This document shows positions 16,967 through 25,404 of a stretch of 39,820 nt of DNA, piece after piece. The stretch comes from Clostridia bacterium (lineage in GTDB: Bacteria; Bacillota; Peptococcia; Peptococcales; BICA1-8). The notes under the pieces are model-generated. The model was not told where the DNA came from. It saw only the letters and a program-made list of their open reading frames with translations, and searched no databases. The DNA lies in contig JAAXZE010000139.1 of the NCBI GenBank assembly GCA_012720075.1, forward strand, positions 1-39,820. Reading direction: 5' to 3'. Within the stretch, counting starts at the first letter, position 1. Every line of letters begins with the position of its first letter. A program made the translations under genes and the position numbers.

Positions 16967-18262
16967 TTAATCGAGCATGCTAAATGCATAACGTCTGGCC
17001 TCAAACATCACTTTTTCTTCATCAATAGTTAATACCTGCCGGTCTTTCATGATTATTTTTCCGTCAATTATCGATGTTTTAACATCAGAACCTTGGGCAG
17101 AGTATATCAGGTTGGCTACTAAATCATAAGCAGGACAGAGATGGGGTTGGTTAAGATCTATAAAAATTATATCCGCTTTTTTACCTGGTTCCAGAGTACC
17201 GATTTCATTGTCCAGATTAAGAACCCGGGCCCCTAAAACCGTACCCATTTCAAGTGCCTGATATGCAGGAACGCTTGTAGGGTCCAGCTTGCTGACTTTA
17301 TGAAGTAATGATGCAATATGCATTTCTTCAATCATATTAAGATTATTATTACTGGCGGTGCCATCGGTACCGATTCCAACATTAACACCTGCTTTCAATA
17401 AGCTGGGAATTGGCGCCATTCCGCTGGCCAGCTTCATGTTACTGGTAGGATTATGGGCAACACCTACGGACCCCTCTGCCATTAATTCAATATCCTCCTC
17501 AGTAAGGTAAACACAGTGGGCTGCCAAGACCGGCACCTGAAAAAGCCCCAAATCATAAACATGTCTGGTGGGAGTTTTGCCATATTGCTCTAAAATGTCG
17601 TTAAACTCCTGTTTTGTCTCGGCTAAATGGATATGGATACCTACTTCTAGCTCCTGGGCTGCTTCCAAAACTTTCTGCAAGTAGTCAGGGGGGCAGGTGT
17701 ATGGCGCATGGGGCGCCAAAGTACAGGTAATCCTTCCGTTGCAGGATTTATGCCATTTTTTCACGAAATCCTTGCTTTCTTTTAGAGCAGCATAATTTTG
17801 GTCCTTAAAACCAATCAATCCTCGAGATAAAACGGCCCGTATACCGCTTAACTCTACCGCCTTAGCAACTTCATCCATAAAGGAATACATATCGGCAAAA
17901 GTAGTGGTTCCGGATTTAATCATTTCTAAAACGGCCAGCATACTGCCCCAATAAATATGCTCCCCTTTCATTTTTTCTTCCTGGGGCCATATTTTTTGTT
18001 CCAGCCAGGGCATTAATTCCATATCATCGGCATAACCCCGTAAAAGTGTCATGGCAGCATGTGTGTGACAATTTATCAGGCCGGGCAAAGCAAGACAATT
18101 TTTACCGTTAATAATCTCAACATCTTTGTCCAAATCAGTTATTGTTCCTATTTTTTTTATGTATTGACCTTCAATCAAAATATCGGCATCAATAACCTGT
18201 TGGACTTGATCTGTCATAGTTAAAACCTTGGCATTTTGAATTAAAATTTGTCCGGACATCAT
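16967..18262 (-). CDS. mtaD: Amidohydrolase: 5'-methylthioadenosine / S-adenosylhomocysteine / 5'-deoxyadenosine deaminase
   Basis: Cytosolic zinc amidohydrolase that removes the 6-amino group from adenosine derivatives. The 431-residue protein has the full metal set: His66 and His68 in NCHTHAAMTLLRG, His212 and Glu215 in HIHLAETKQE, His249 in AAHCVYL and Asp300 in GIGTDGTASNN. These are the marks of the MTA/SAH deaminase family, to which the archaeal 5'-deoxyadenosine deaminase DadD also belongs. The start is an ATGATG pair after AAAGGGGGAGA. It is the last gene of a module with mtnP, mtnA and an aldolase, 19 bases after the aldolase. Its neighbours favour MTA and/or 5'-deoxyadenosine as substrates; sequence alone does not choose among them. 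Confidence 0.88.
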   Translation of the reverse strand: MMSGQILIQNAKVLTMTDQVQQVIDADILIEGQYIKKIGTITDLDKDVEIINGKNCLALPGLINCHTHAAMTLLRGYADDMELMPWLEQKIWPQEEKMKGEHIYWGSMLAVLEMIKSGTTTFADMYSFMDEVAKAVELSGIRAVLSRGLIGFKDQNYAALKESKDFVKKWHKSCNGRITCTLAPHAPYTCPPDYLQKVLEAAQELEVGIHIHLAETKQEFNDILEQYGKTPTRHVYDLGLFQVPVLAAHCVYLTEEDIELMAEGSVGVAHNPTSNMKLASGMAPIPSLLKAGVNVGIGTDGTASNNNLNMIEEMHIASLLHKVSKLDPTSVPAYQALEMGTVLGARVLNLDNEIGTLEPGKKADIIFIDLNQPHLCPAYDLVANLIYSAQGSDVKTSIIDGKIIMKDRQVLTIDEEKVMFEARRYAFSMLD

Positions 18263-18281
18263 TCTCCCCCTTTTTCTTTAT

Positions 18282-18920
18282 TTATTTTTGTCCATAGGAA
18301 GTTAAATAAGCTTCACGCATTATTTTAACTTCTTCGCTATTTAATGCTACCGGTTCTCCCATAATTTGAGCGGCCAGGCTTATATGGGCCGTTTTTTCAG
18401 CCAGCAAACAGGCTTTATAGGCCTCGGCCAATGTTGAGCCAACTCCTATTACTCCATGGTTGGCCAATAATACTGCCCCTTTATCCCCTAAGGCTTCTAC
18501 CGCGTTTTGAGCCAATTCCTTGGTCCCAGGGAGGGCATAAGAAGCAACATTAACCGGCCCCCCAATTACCATAGCCATGTCTTCGATTAAAGGCGGAATG
18601 GGTTTGCGGAGGGCAGCATAGGCACTGGCATAAATACTATGGGTATGGACAACGGCATTTATATCCTTTCGGTATTTATAAAAAGCAAGATGCAAAGGTA
18701 ATTCGCTGGACGGTTTCCGGCACCCCTCAAGGATTTGCCCCTCTAAATTCACTAACACCAAATCGGAAGGCTTTAGTTTTGAATATTCCATACCGCTGGG
18801 AGTAACCAAAATTTCATCATCAGACAATTTAACGGAAATATTTCCCCAGGTTGAAGCAACCAAGCCTTGTTTAACCATGAGTTTTCCCGTTTTTATTATT
18901 TCTCGATGTAAATCCATCAT
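18282..18920 (-). CDS. Class II aldolase (FucA/AraD family), probable 5-methylthio- or 5-deoxyribulose-1-phosphate aldolase
   Basis: Zinc-dependent class II aldolase of 212 residues. The catalytic set lines up with L-fuculose-1-phosphate aldolase even in numbering: Glu73 in SSELPLH, His92 and His94 in VVHTHS, and His155 in LLANHGVIG. The N-terminal ASTWGNISVK and VTPSGMEYSKL form the phosphate-binding region. It lies between mtnA and the deaminase, and its ATG overlaps the mtnA stop by 4 bases, with AAGAGG upstream. Homologues act after MtnA on 5-methylthioribulose-1-phosphate or 5-deoxyribulose-1-phosphate, giving DHAP and methylthioacetaldehyde or lactaldehyde. The substrate here is inferred from context. 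MtnB dehydratases share this fold, but the retained aldolase Glu73 argues against that reading. Confidence 0.85.
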   Translation of the reverse strand: MMDLHREIIKTGKLMVKQGLVASTWGNISVKLSDDEILVTPSGMEYSKLKPSDLVLVNLEGQILEGCRKPSSELPLHLAFYKYRKDINAVVHTHSIYASAYAALRKPIPPLIEDMAMVIGGPVNVASYALPGTKELAQNAVEALGDKGAVLLANHGVIGVGSTLAEAYKACLLAEKTAHISLAAQIMGEPVALNSEEVKIMREAYLTSYGQK

Positions 18921-19942
18921 GAAAACAACCTCTTAATGTTTTGGCTATAGTCGGGTTTTATTATACCTTTATCAGTAATGATTGCCGTTACCAGTTCATG
19001 GGGAGTAACATCAAAAGCAGGATTAACAACATTTACTTCTTTGGGGGCCGTCCATATTTGTCCAATTTTTCGGACCTCATCGGGATTCCTTTGTTCGATG
19101 GGAATATCTTTTCCTGTATTTAAACTTAAATCAAAGGTTGATTGGGGTGCGGCGACATAAAAAGGTATTTTATGAAAACGAGCCAAAACAGCCAGCCCAT
19201 AAGTGCCGATTTTATTAGCTACATCACCGTTGGCCGCTATCCGGTCGGCACCTACCAGCACACAATGGATTTTGTCCTGCTGCATAAAAAAAGCCGCCAT
19301 ATTATCAGTTATTAGTGTTACCGGAACTTTTTCCTCCATCAGTTCAAAAGCCGTTAGACGGGCTCCTTGCAAAAGGGGTCTGGTTTCATCTACAAAAACC
19401 ATTTTTATTCTACCGTCTTTAAAAGCCGCTCTAATAACCCCCAAAGCTGTGCCATAGCCGGCCGTAGCCAGTGCGCCGGCATTGCAATGGGTTAAAACGG
19501 TAGCCCCGTAAGGAATTAGTTCCTTTCCATATTCACCCATTTTAATATTCATTGCCAAATCTTCTTCCTGGATGGAAATGGCCTCTTTTTCCATTTGATC
19601 TACCAAGTTCTCTACCGGCAAGTCTTTTTGCAAAACCTTGGCCAGCCGGTCAAGGGCCCAAAACAGGTTAACCGCCGTCGGCCTCGTTTGCTTAAGAACC
19701 ATTATGGCTTCTTCCATTTTACGAAGAAAATCGTTTTTATTAAGGTGTTGGTATTCTAAAGCTGCTAAAACCAAACCGTAAGCGGCAGCTACTCCGATAG
19801 CCGGCGCCCCTCTTACTTTCATGGTCCGGATGGCATCAGCTACACAAATATAATCGTTACACTCTATATAGTCAATTCTAATGGGAAGCTGAGTTTGGTC
19901 TAAAAGCAATAGTTTTCCTCTTTCGTACTTGATGGAATCCAA
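18917..19942 (-). CDS. mtnA: S-methyl-5-thioribose-1-phosphate isomerase MtnA
   Basis: Converts the aldose 5-methylthioribose-1-phosphate to the ketose 5-methylthioribulose-1-phosphate; some homologues also accept 5-deoxyribose-1-phosphate. From TTG 19942 the product has 341 residues, the family size. Motifs are RGAPAIG at 44-50, the catalytic Cys153 in THCNAGALATAGYGTALG, FVDETRPLLQGARLTAFEL, and the catalytic Asp233 in VGADRIAANGDVANKIGT. A longer frame opens at 20002 inside mtnP, but the TTG has AAAGGAG 8 bases upstream and gives MDSIKYERGKLLLLDQ, which fits. It starts 5 bases after mtnP and overlaps the aldolase gene by 4 bases. Paralogous eIF2B-like proteins are excluded by the intact active site. 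Confidence 0.94.
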   Translation of the reverse strand: MDSIKYERGKLLLLDQTQLPIRIDYIECNDYICVADAIRTMKVRGAPAIGVAAAYGLVLAALEYQHLNKNDFLRKMEEAIMVLKQTRPTAVNLFWALDRLAKVLQKDLPVENLVDQMEKEAISIQEEDLAMNIKMGEYGKELIPYGATVLTHCNAGALATAGYGTALGVIRAAFKDGRIKMVFVDETRPLLQGARLTAFELMEEKVPVTLITDNMAAFFMQQDKIHCVLVGADRIAANGDVANKIGTYGLAVLARFHKIPFYVAAPQSTFDLSLNTGKDIPIEQRNPDEVRKIGQIWTAPKEVNVVNPAFDVTPHELVTAIITDKGIIKPDYSQNIKRLFS

Positions 19943-19947
19943 AGATA

Positions 19948-20748
19948 TTACTCCTTTCCACCCAAAGTACCGGCTTCCTTGTTTGCGCCGGGACAGGAAC
20001 AATCCTGCCTTAAATCCACGTTTTGCAGAACTTTCATTATTAAATGCTGCAGTTTTACAGTATTTTGGGCCATTGTTTGGACCACTTCCTGGTGAGTCAA
20101 CGGTTCCGGCGATATTCCGGCGGCGAAGTTAGTAACCAGGGCGATACTGGCGTAACACATGCCTAATTCCCGGGCCAAAACTACTTCCGGAACACTGGTC
20201 ATTCCCACCAGCTGTCCTCCCCACATTTTAAACATTCTAATCTCGGCCGGAGTTTCAAATCTTGGTCCTTCGGTACATACATAGGTTCCTCGCTGATGAA
20301 GAACTGTTTCGGCAGGACAAGATTTTATTATTTCCTCGGCTAAATGGGGGCAATAAGGATTGGTCATATCTACATGAAGGACGCCTTTTTCTCCGCCTTC
20401 ATAAAAGGTTTGGACTCTCCCTTTGGTAAAGTCTATAAATTGGTCCAGCACCACCAAATGGCCCGGTTTAATGTTTTCATCCAGGGAGCCAACAGCCGAC
20501 GTAGCAATAATTTTTTTTACACCCATGGTTTTTAAGGCCATAATATTGGCTCGATAATTAATCAAATGGGGAGGCACCGAATGGTTGGAGCCGTGCCTGG
20601 CTATAAAAGCAACTTTCCTATCAGCCAATACTCCCGTAAAAACCGGAACGGTTCCAAAGGGAGTATCAACAGTCCATTGAGTAATATTCTTTAACATCTG
20701 GGGGTCATAAACACCGGTTCCTCCTATAACGGCCAAATCAGCCTTCAT
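19948..20748 (-). CDS. mtnP: MTA/MTI phosphorylase family protein MtnP
   Basis: Purine nucleoside phosphorylase-family enzyme that splits a 5'-modified nucleoside into base and 5-modified ribose-1-phosphate. The 266-residue product from ATG 20748 starts MKADLAVIGGTGVYDP and has RHGSNHSVPPHLINYRANI, TEGPRFETPAEIRMFK and VGMTSVPEVVLARELGMCYASI. In the base-recognition segment it reads VTNFAAGI, with Asn207, where adenine-specific MTA phosphorylases carry TDYD. This suggests preference for a 6-oxopurine such as methylthioinosine or 5'-deoxyinosine. A CSC motif at 250-252 near the C-terminus recalls the CxC of thermophilic archaeal relatives. The start lies 11 bases inside ftsY, with GGAGG 9 bases upstream, so the two are translationally coupled. 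A longer frame from 20835 was rejected. Confidence 0.9.
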   Translation of the reverse strand: MKADLAVIGGTGVYDPQMLKNITQWTVDTPFGTVPVFTGVLADRKVAFIARHGSNHSVPPHLINYRANIMALKTMGVKKIIATSAVGSLDENIKPGHLVVLDQFIDFTKGRVQTFYEGGEKGVLHVDMTNPYCPHLAEEIIKSCPAETVLHQRGTYVCTEGPRFETPAEIRMFKMWGGQLVGMTSVPEVVLARELGMCYASIALVTNFAAGISPEPLTHQEVVQTMAQNTVKLQHLIMKVLQNVDLRQDCSCPGANKEAGTLGGKE

Positions 20749-21712
20749 TTTCCGCATCCTCCATTCCGGCAAATAAGGCGGCAACAAATTCTTGAGGATT
20801 AAATTCCTGCAAATCTTCCATTTTCTCACCCACACCCACCAGTTTAACAGGCAGGTTTAGTTCCTCTTTTATACCGATAACAATACCACCTTTGGCGGTC
20901 CCATCCAATTTGGTCAGGATAACCCCGGTAACTCCCGCAGCCTCTCCAAAGGTTTTAGCCTGGGATAAGGCATTTTGTCCGGTTGTAGCATCCAAAACCA
21001 ACAGCACTTCCTTTAGAGCTCCGCCGGCTTCCTTATCAATAATCCTTCTTATTTTCTTTAGTTCTTCCATTAAATTAACTTTGTTGTGAAGTCTACCGGC
21101 AGTGTCAATGATTAACACATCGGCTACCCTGGCTTTAGCTGCCTGAATCCCATCATAGACAACGGCTGCCGGGTCAGCACCCTCTTTATGACTGATAACG
21201 TCAACTCCTACCCTTTGGCCCCATATTTTTAATTGGTCAATGGCAGCAGCCCTAAAGGTATCCCCTGCCGCTAAAAGAACTTTTTTCCCTTCAGATTTTA
21301 ATTTATAAGCCAGCTTTCCTATGCTGGTTGTCTTTCCAACACCATTGACTCCCACTATTAAAATAATATTGAGCTCTCCGTCTTCCAGAGCCAACCGGGG
21401 AGTTTCATGCCCCATTATTTTTATTATTTCTTCAACTAAAAGCTGCCGAAGCTGTTCAGCTTCCTTTATTTTTTCAATTTTGACCCGTTCTCTTAAGTTT
21501 TCAACCAGTTTAATGGAAGTATTAATCCCAACGTCTCCTTGAATAAGAATTTCTTCCAGTTCTTCGAATAACTCTTCATCAATGGCCCGTCCGGTAAAAA
21601 CGTCAAAAACCTTATCTATAAAACCTTTACGGGTTTTGGTAAGACTGTCGGAAAGTTTTTCCCCGCCAAAACTATTTTTAAGAGTTTCCTTTAACTTTGA
21701 AAAAAGGCCCAA
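20738..21712 (-). CDS. ftsY: Signal recognition particle receptor FtsY
   Basis: SRP receptor GTPase that docks Ffh-ribosome complexes at the membrane. The 324-residue protein has an N domain (about 20-110), P-loop GVNGVGKTT at 121-129, the DTFRAAAIDQL insertion-box region, DTAGRLHNKVNLMEEL near 203-218 and TKLDGTAKGG near 270. The acidic A domain is nearly absent, as in many Gram-positives; membrane contact would rest on the basic amphipathic N-terminus MGLFSKLKETLKNSF. The start is TTG with AGGAGTG upstream. It follows smc after 112 bases and overlaps mtnP by 11 bases. Confidence 0.97.
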   Translation of the reverse strand: MGLFSKLKETLKNSFGGEKLSDSLTKTRKGFIDKVFDVFTGRAIDEELFEELEEILIQGDVGINTSIKLVENLRERVKIEKIKEAEQLRQLLVEEIIKIMGHETPRLALEDGELNIILIVGVNGVGKTTSIGKLAYKLKSEGKKVLLAAGDTFRAAAIDQLKIWGQRVGVDVISHKEGADPAAVVYDGIQAAKARVADVLIIDTAGRLHNKVNLMEELKKIRRIIDKEAGGALKEVLLVLDATTGQNALSQAKTFGEAAGVTGVILTKLDGTAKGGIVIGIKEELNLPVKLVGVGEKMEDLQEFNPQEFVAALFAGMEDAENEG

Positions 21713-21824
21713 GTTCTTACACTCCTTTATAATTTTATTAAAGTTGATCTGAGCTAATTTTAGTAAAAAAACCTAGTTTATTTCTAGTTTTTAGCATTTT
21801 AAAATGGCTAAAAAAATATGCCTA

Positions 21825-24800
21825 TTATACTGCTTCACTTAATTTGACGGAAATCAGTTTGGAAACACCGGTATCTTCTTCAATGGTTACTCCGTACAAT
21901 ACATCGGCGGCTTCCATGATTCCCTTGCGGTGGGAGATAATAATAAATTGAGTTTTATGAATATACTGTTTTAAAAATGTGGAAAACCTTTCTACATTTG
22001 CTTCATCCAGGGCAGCCTCTATTTCATCCAATACACAAAAAGGACTGGGTTTAACCTTTAGGATAGCAAAAAGCAAAGCAATGGCTGTCATGGCCCTTTC
22101 ACCACCGGAAAGCAAGGACAAGGACTGGGGCTTTTTCCCCGGAGGTTGAGCAATTATTTCAATTCCGGTTTCTAATAAATTATCTGCATCGGATAATTCC
22201 AAGGAAGCTTTTCCACCGCCGAACATTTCGGTAAAAACACTGCTGAAAGCTTCATTTACCTGACTAAATGTTTCCCGGAATTTATTAACCATAATTTGGT
22301 CCATATCTTTTATAACTTTAATCAGGGAAGTCTTTGCCTCCTGAAGGTCCGATAATTGCTTTGTTAAAAACTCCAGCCTTTGGCCTACCCTTTCATATTC
22401 AGCAATGGCTGCAAAATTGACTATTCCCAAATCAGATATGGAACTGCGCAGTTCATTAATTTTTTTAATAACATTACGTTTATTTTGAATTTCTATTCTT
22501 AAATTTAAAGCTTCTTCATAGTCTAAACCAAATTGTTCTTTCAGCTTTTCCCTTCCGGAATTTACTTCCAATTCTATTTTGGCTAGTTTGGTCTTTTTCT
22601 CGTAGATTTCATTTTTGAGCTGGTCAATTTGAGTTTGTTTCTGTTTTAATTCTTTTTCCAAAGAAACCAGCAAATCTTGTGTGCTAACCCTTTTATCTTT
22701 GTTAATATTTATATTTTTTTCCAATTGGCTTAACTCTTGGGTTAAATCATAAATACCGGTTTGGGTTCTATTAATATCCTGTTCCAGTTGAAAGATTTTG
22801 GCTTCTAATTCCTTTTTTTCAGCGGACAGTGCTTGTTTTTGACGGGAAATGCTTTCTAAATTGCTTTCTAATGCTACCAACTGATCCCTTATTACTTTAA
22901 TAGATTGCTCCAAGGTAGCGATATTGATTCTTTTTTCATTTAAATCTTCCGTCAATTCATCCTGGCTGGCGGAAATTTCTCTAAGGCTTTCCTGTAAGAA
23001 TTTTATCTCCCTTTCTATTTCAGAAAGCTGCTCTTCTTTTTTCTCTATTTCAGTTAAAAGCCTGTCCCTCTCCTTTTCATTAGAGTTTATTTGGTTCAGG
23101 ATTTCTTCCAACTCCAGCTCACATAACGCTTTTTCATCACTGGTCCTTTTTATTTCCTGATTTAAATAATCTCTTTTATTTTCCAGTTCGGAAAGATTTA
23201 GCTGAATTTTTTGCAGCAAGTCTTTTTGAGCATTTATATCTTTATTTAGTTCTTGCAAAACCTGTTCCTGATTGGCTAACTGCCTTTGTACCCGTTCAAT
23301 TTCCCGTTTTCTTTCAGCCAGTTTCTCGGTTAATTCCTTTATTAAACGCTTCCTAGCCAATAAACCGGTCTTCTGTTTGCGAAAACTTCCCCCTGTTAAT
23401 GCCCCTCCGGGGGTGATGATTTCCCCGTCTAAAGTTACCATCCGGTAGGCAAAATTAGTCTTTTTGCCTATTTCCATAAGGGCTTTTAACCCATCTATAA
23501 CCCAAACCTTTCCTAATAGATGTTCCATTATAGCTTTATATTTTACGTCAAAACTAATTAAATCAACAGCTCGCCCGATTACCTCGGGAAAATCCAACTT
23601 TAAATTTGGTTTGGCAAACTTTATCGTATTAAGAGGCAGGAAAGTAGCCCGACCCTTTTTTTCTGCTTTAAGGTAGTTAATGGCCTTCTGGGCAGCTTTA
23701 TCATCGCCGGTTACTATATATTGCAATGCTCCCCCTAAGGCGGTTTCGATGGCAATCTCAAATTCTTTAGGTACTGTTATGATATCGGCAATGGTGCCGA
23801 TAATTCCTGAGATCTCCGAATTATTACCGGCTCGCAATTCCAGTATAGACCTTACTCCCTGCTGATATCCTTCTCCAGATTCCTCCATTTCCTCCAATAC
23901 CTGCAAACGGGAAAGTAATTGCTGGTATGCCGCTTGATTTTGTTCTTCTTCTTTTTTTAATTGGCCCAAAGTAAAATAGGCTTCTTCCACTTTTTCTCCG
24001 GAAACCGTTAAGGCCTTCTCCGCATTTTTCTTAGCTTCCAGCAATTGATTATGCTCTATTTGTAAATCCAACTGTTGGGTATCCAGCCTATTCAAATCCT
24101 GGCTAATTTTAGAGCTTTTCTCTTTCAAAAGGTCTTTTTTGCGATGCAAAATTTCCAGATCACTTTTTAATCGAGTAATCTCATTATTAATGGCCGCTTT
24201 TTCCTGAAGAGCTTCAATTACTTGGGTTTTATATTCTTCAAGCATTAGATTTGAGTTGTTAAAAATTGTTTTCTGCTCACTGATTGTTGCCGACAACTCT
24301 TTAATAACCGCTAATGCTTTTTCATATTTATTTGTTGACTCCGCCAACAGCCGTCTTTTCTCTTCAATTTCTAAAAATGTGCTATGTTCCTGTTGTCCTA
24401 AGCTGTCGATTTGGCTTTTCATCCTGTCCAGCTGTTCTAAGGAAACTTTTTTGCGCTCGCCCAATATCTCTACTTGATGTTCCTGTTGGCTGATTTGAGA
24501 ACTCAAATCATAAAACTTTTGCTGTTGGCCGGCTATTACTTCATCCAATTCTTGGCTGAACAAACGTTCTTTTTCCAACCGGGAAGCCATTTGATAATAT
24601 ATTGTATCAGCTTCGGTTAGCTTGTCCTCCAAAGTGGTTAACACATTTTTGATATCCTTTTCTTTGGTTTGGTTTTCATTTATTGCATCGATAGCTATAC
24701 TAATTTCCAGCTGGTCCAATTCTTTTTTCCAGTTTTGATACTGTTTAGCTTTTTCCGCCTGCTCTCCTAACGGTCCCAGCTGTTCCTTCAATTCAGCTAT

Positions 24801-25382
24801 GATATCATTTATACGCAGTAAGCTTTGTTCCGTATCCTCAAGTTTCTTTTCAGCTTCTTTTTTTCGGTAACGATACTTTACTATTCCGGCTGCCTCTTCG
24901 ATTAAGCTTCTTCGTTCCTCAGCCTTTAAGGTAAGAATCTCATCTATCTTGCCTTGGCCAATTACCGAAAAGCCTTCTTTCCCCATTCCAGTATCCATAA
25001 ACAACTGATGGATGTCTTTCATCCGGCAGGGCACTTTATTGATAAAATATTCGCTTTCACCGGAACGATAAAGCCTCCGGGTTATTGTAATTTCATGATA
25101 ATCCAAAGGGAAAATACCCGATGAATTGTCCATGGTCAAAGAAACTTGAGCCAGACCTAAGGGACGCCGACTATTGGTACCGGAAAAAATAATATCTTCC
25201 ATCCTTAGGCCTCTTAATGTCTTAGCACTTTGCTCGCCTAGGACCCAGCGGATAGCATCAACAACATTAGATTTTCCGCTGCCGTTAGGCCCTACCACAA
25301 CGGTAATTCCGGGATTAAACTCCAATTCAACTTTATCGGCAAAGGATTTAAATCCTTGTATTTCCAATCGTTTTAGGTACAA
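21825..25382 (-). CDS. smc: Chromosome partition protein SMC
   Basis: Condensin ATPase that organises and helps segregate the chromosome. The 1185-residue protein has all expected parts: Walker A GPNGSGKSN at 31-39, a first coiled coil from about 170 to 500, a hinge at about 510-665 with GEIITPGGALTGGSF at its end, a second coiled coil, the signature LSGGERAMTAIALLFAIL and Walker B FCVLDEIEAALDEANVERF. The start is TTG (MYLKRLEIQGFKSFAD), with GGGGGTG upstream. No frameshift or domain loss is seen. It sits 22 bases after the radical SAM gene and before ftsY, as in Bacillus apart from that extra gene. Confidence 0.98.
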   Translation of the reverse strand: MYLKRLEIQGFKSFADKVELEFNPGITVVVGPNGSGKSNVVDAIRWVLGEQSAKTLRGLRMEDIIFSGTNSRRPLGLAQVSLTMDNSSGIFPLDYHEITITRRLYRSGESEYFINKVPCRMKDIHQLFMDTGMGKEGFSVIGQGKIDEILTLKAEERRSLIEEAAGIVKYRYRKKEAEKKLEDTEQSLLRINDIIAELKEQLGPLGEQAEKAKQYQNWKKELDQLEISIAIDAINENQTKEKDIKNVLTTLEDKLTEADTIYYQMASRLEKERLFSQELDEVIAGQQQKFYDLSSQISQQEHQVEILGERKKVSLEQLDRMKSQIDSLGQQEHSTFLEIEEKRRLLAESTNKYEKALAVIKELSATISEQKTIFNNSNLMLEEYKTQVIEALQEKAAINNEITRLKSDLEILHRKKDLLKEKSSKISQDLNRLDTQQLDLQIEHNQLLEAKKNAEKALTVSGEKVEEAYFTLGQLKKEEEQNQAAYQQLLSRLQVLEEMEESGEGYQQGVRSILELRAGNNSEISGIIGTIADIITVPKEFEIAIETALGGALQYIVTGDDKAAQKAINYLKAEKKGRATFLPLNTIKFAKPNLKLDFPEVIGRAVDLISFDVKYKAIMEHLLGKVWVIDGLKALMEIGKKTNFAYRMVTLDGEIITPGGALTGGSFRKQKTGLLARKRLIKELTEKLAERKREIERVQRQLANQEQVLQELNKDINAQKDLLQKIQLNLSELENKRDYLNQEIKRTSDEKALCELELEEILNQINSNEKERDRLLTEIEKKEEQLSEIEREIKFLQESLREISASQDELTEDLNEKRINIATLEQSIKVIRDQLVALESNLESISRQKQALSAEKKELEAKIFQLEQDINRTQTGIYDLTQELSQLEKNININKDKRVSTQDLLVSLEKELKQKQTQIDQLKNEIYEKKTKLAKIELEVNSGREKLKEQFGLDYEEALNLRIEIQNKRNVIKKINELRSSISDLGIVNFAAIAEYERVGQRLEFLTKQLSDLQEAKTSLIKVIKDMDQIMVNKFRETFSQVNEAFSSVFTEMFGGGKASLELSDADNLLETGIEIIAQPPGKKPQSLSLLSGGERAMTAIALLFAILKVKPSPFCVLDEIEAALDEANVERFSTFLKQYIHKTQFIIISHRKGIMEAADVLYGVTIEEDTGVSKLISVKLSEAV

Positions 25383-25404
25383 TGTTACACCCCCAGCATC
25401 TGCA

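Noticed and set aside
20749-20835. 29-residue extension of MtnP upstream of ATG 20748
   Set aside because: It lies wholly within ftsY, does not resemble phosphorylase N-termini, and a good ribosome site precedes ATG 20748.
21788-21814. Hairpin between smc and ftsY as a terminator
   Set aside because: The stem is mostly A-T with a bulged G and is not followed by a U run on the minus strand; smc and ftsY are usually co-transcribed. It may be only AT-rich chance pairing.
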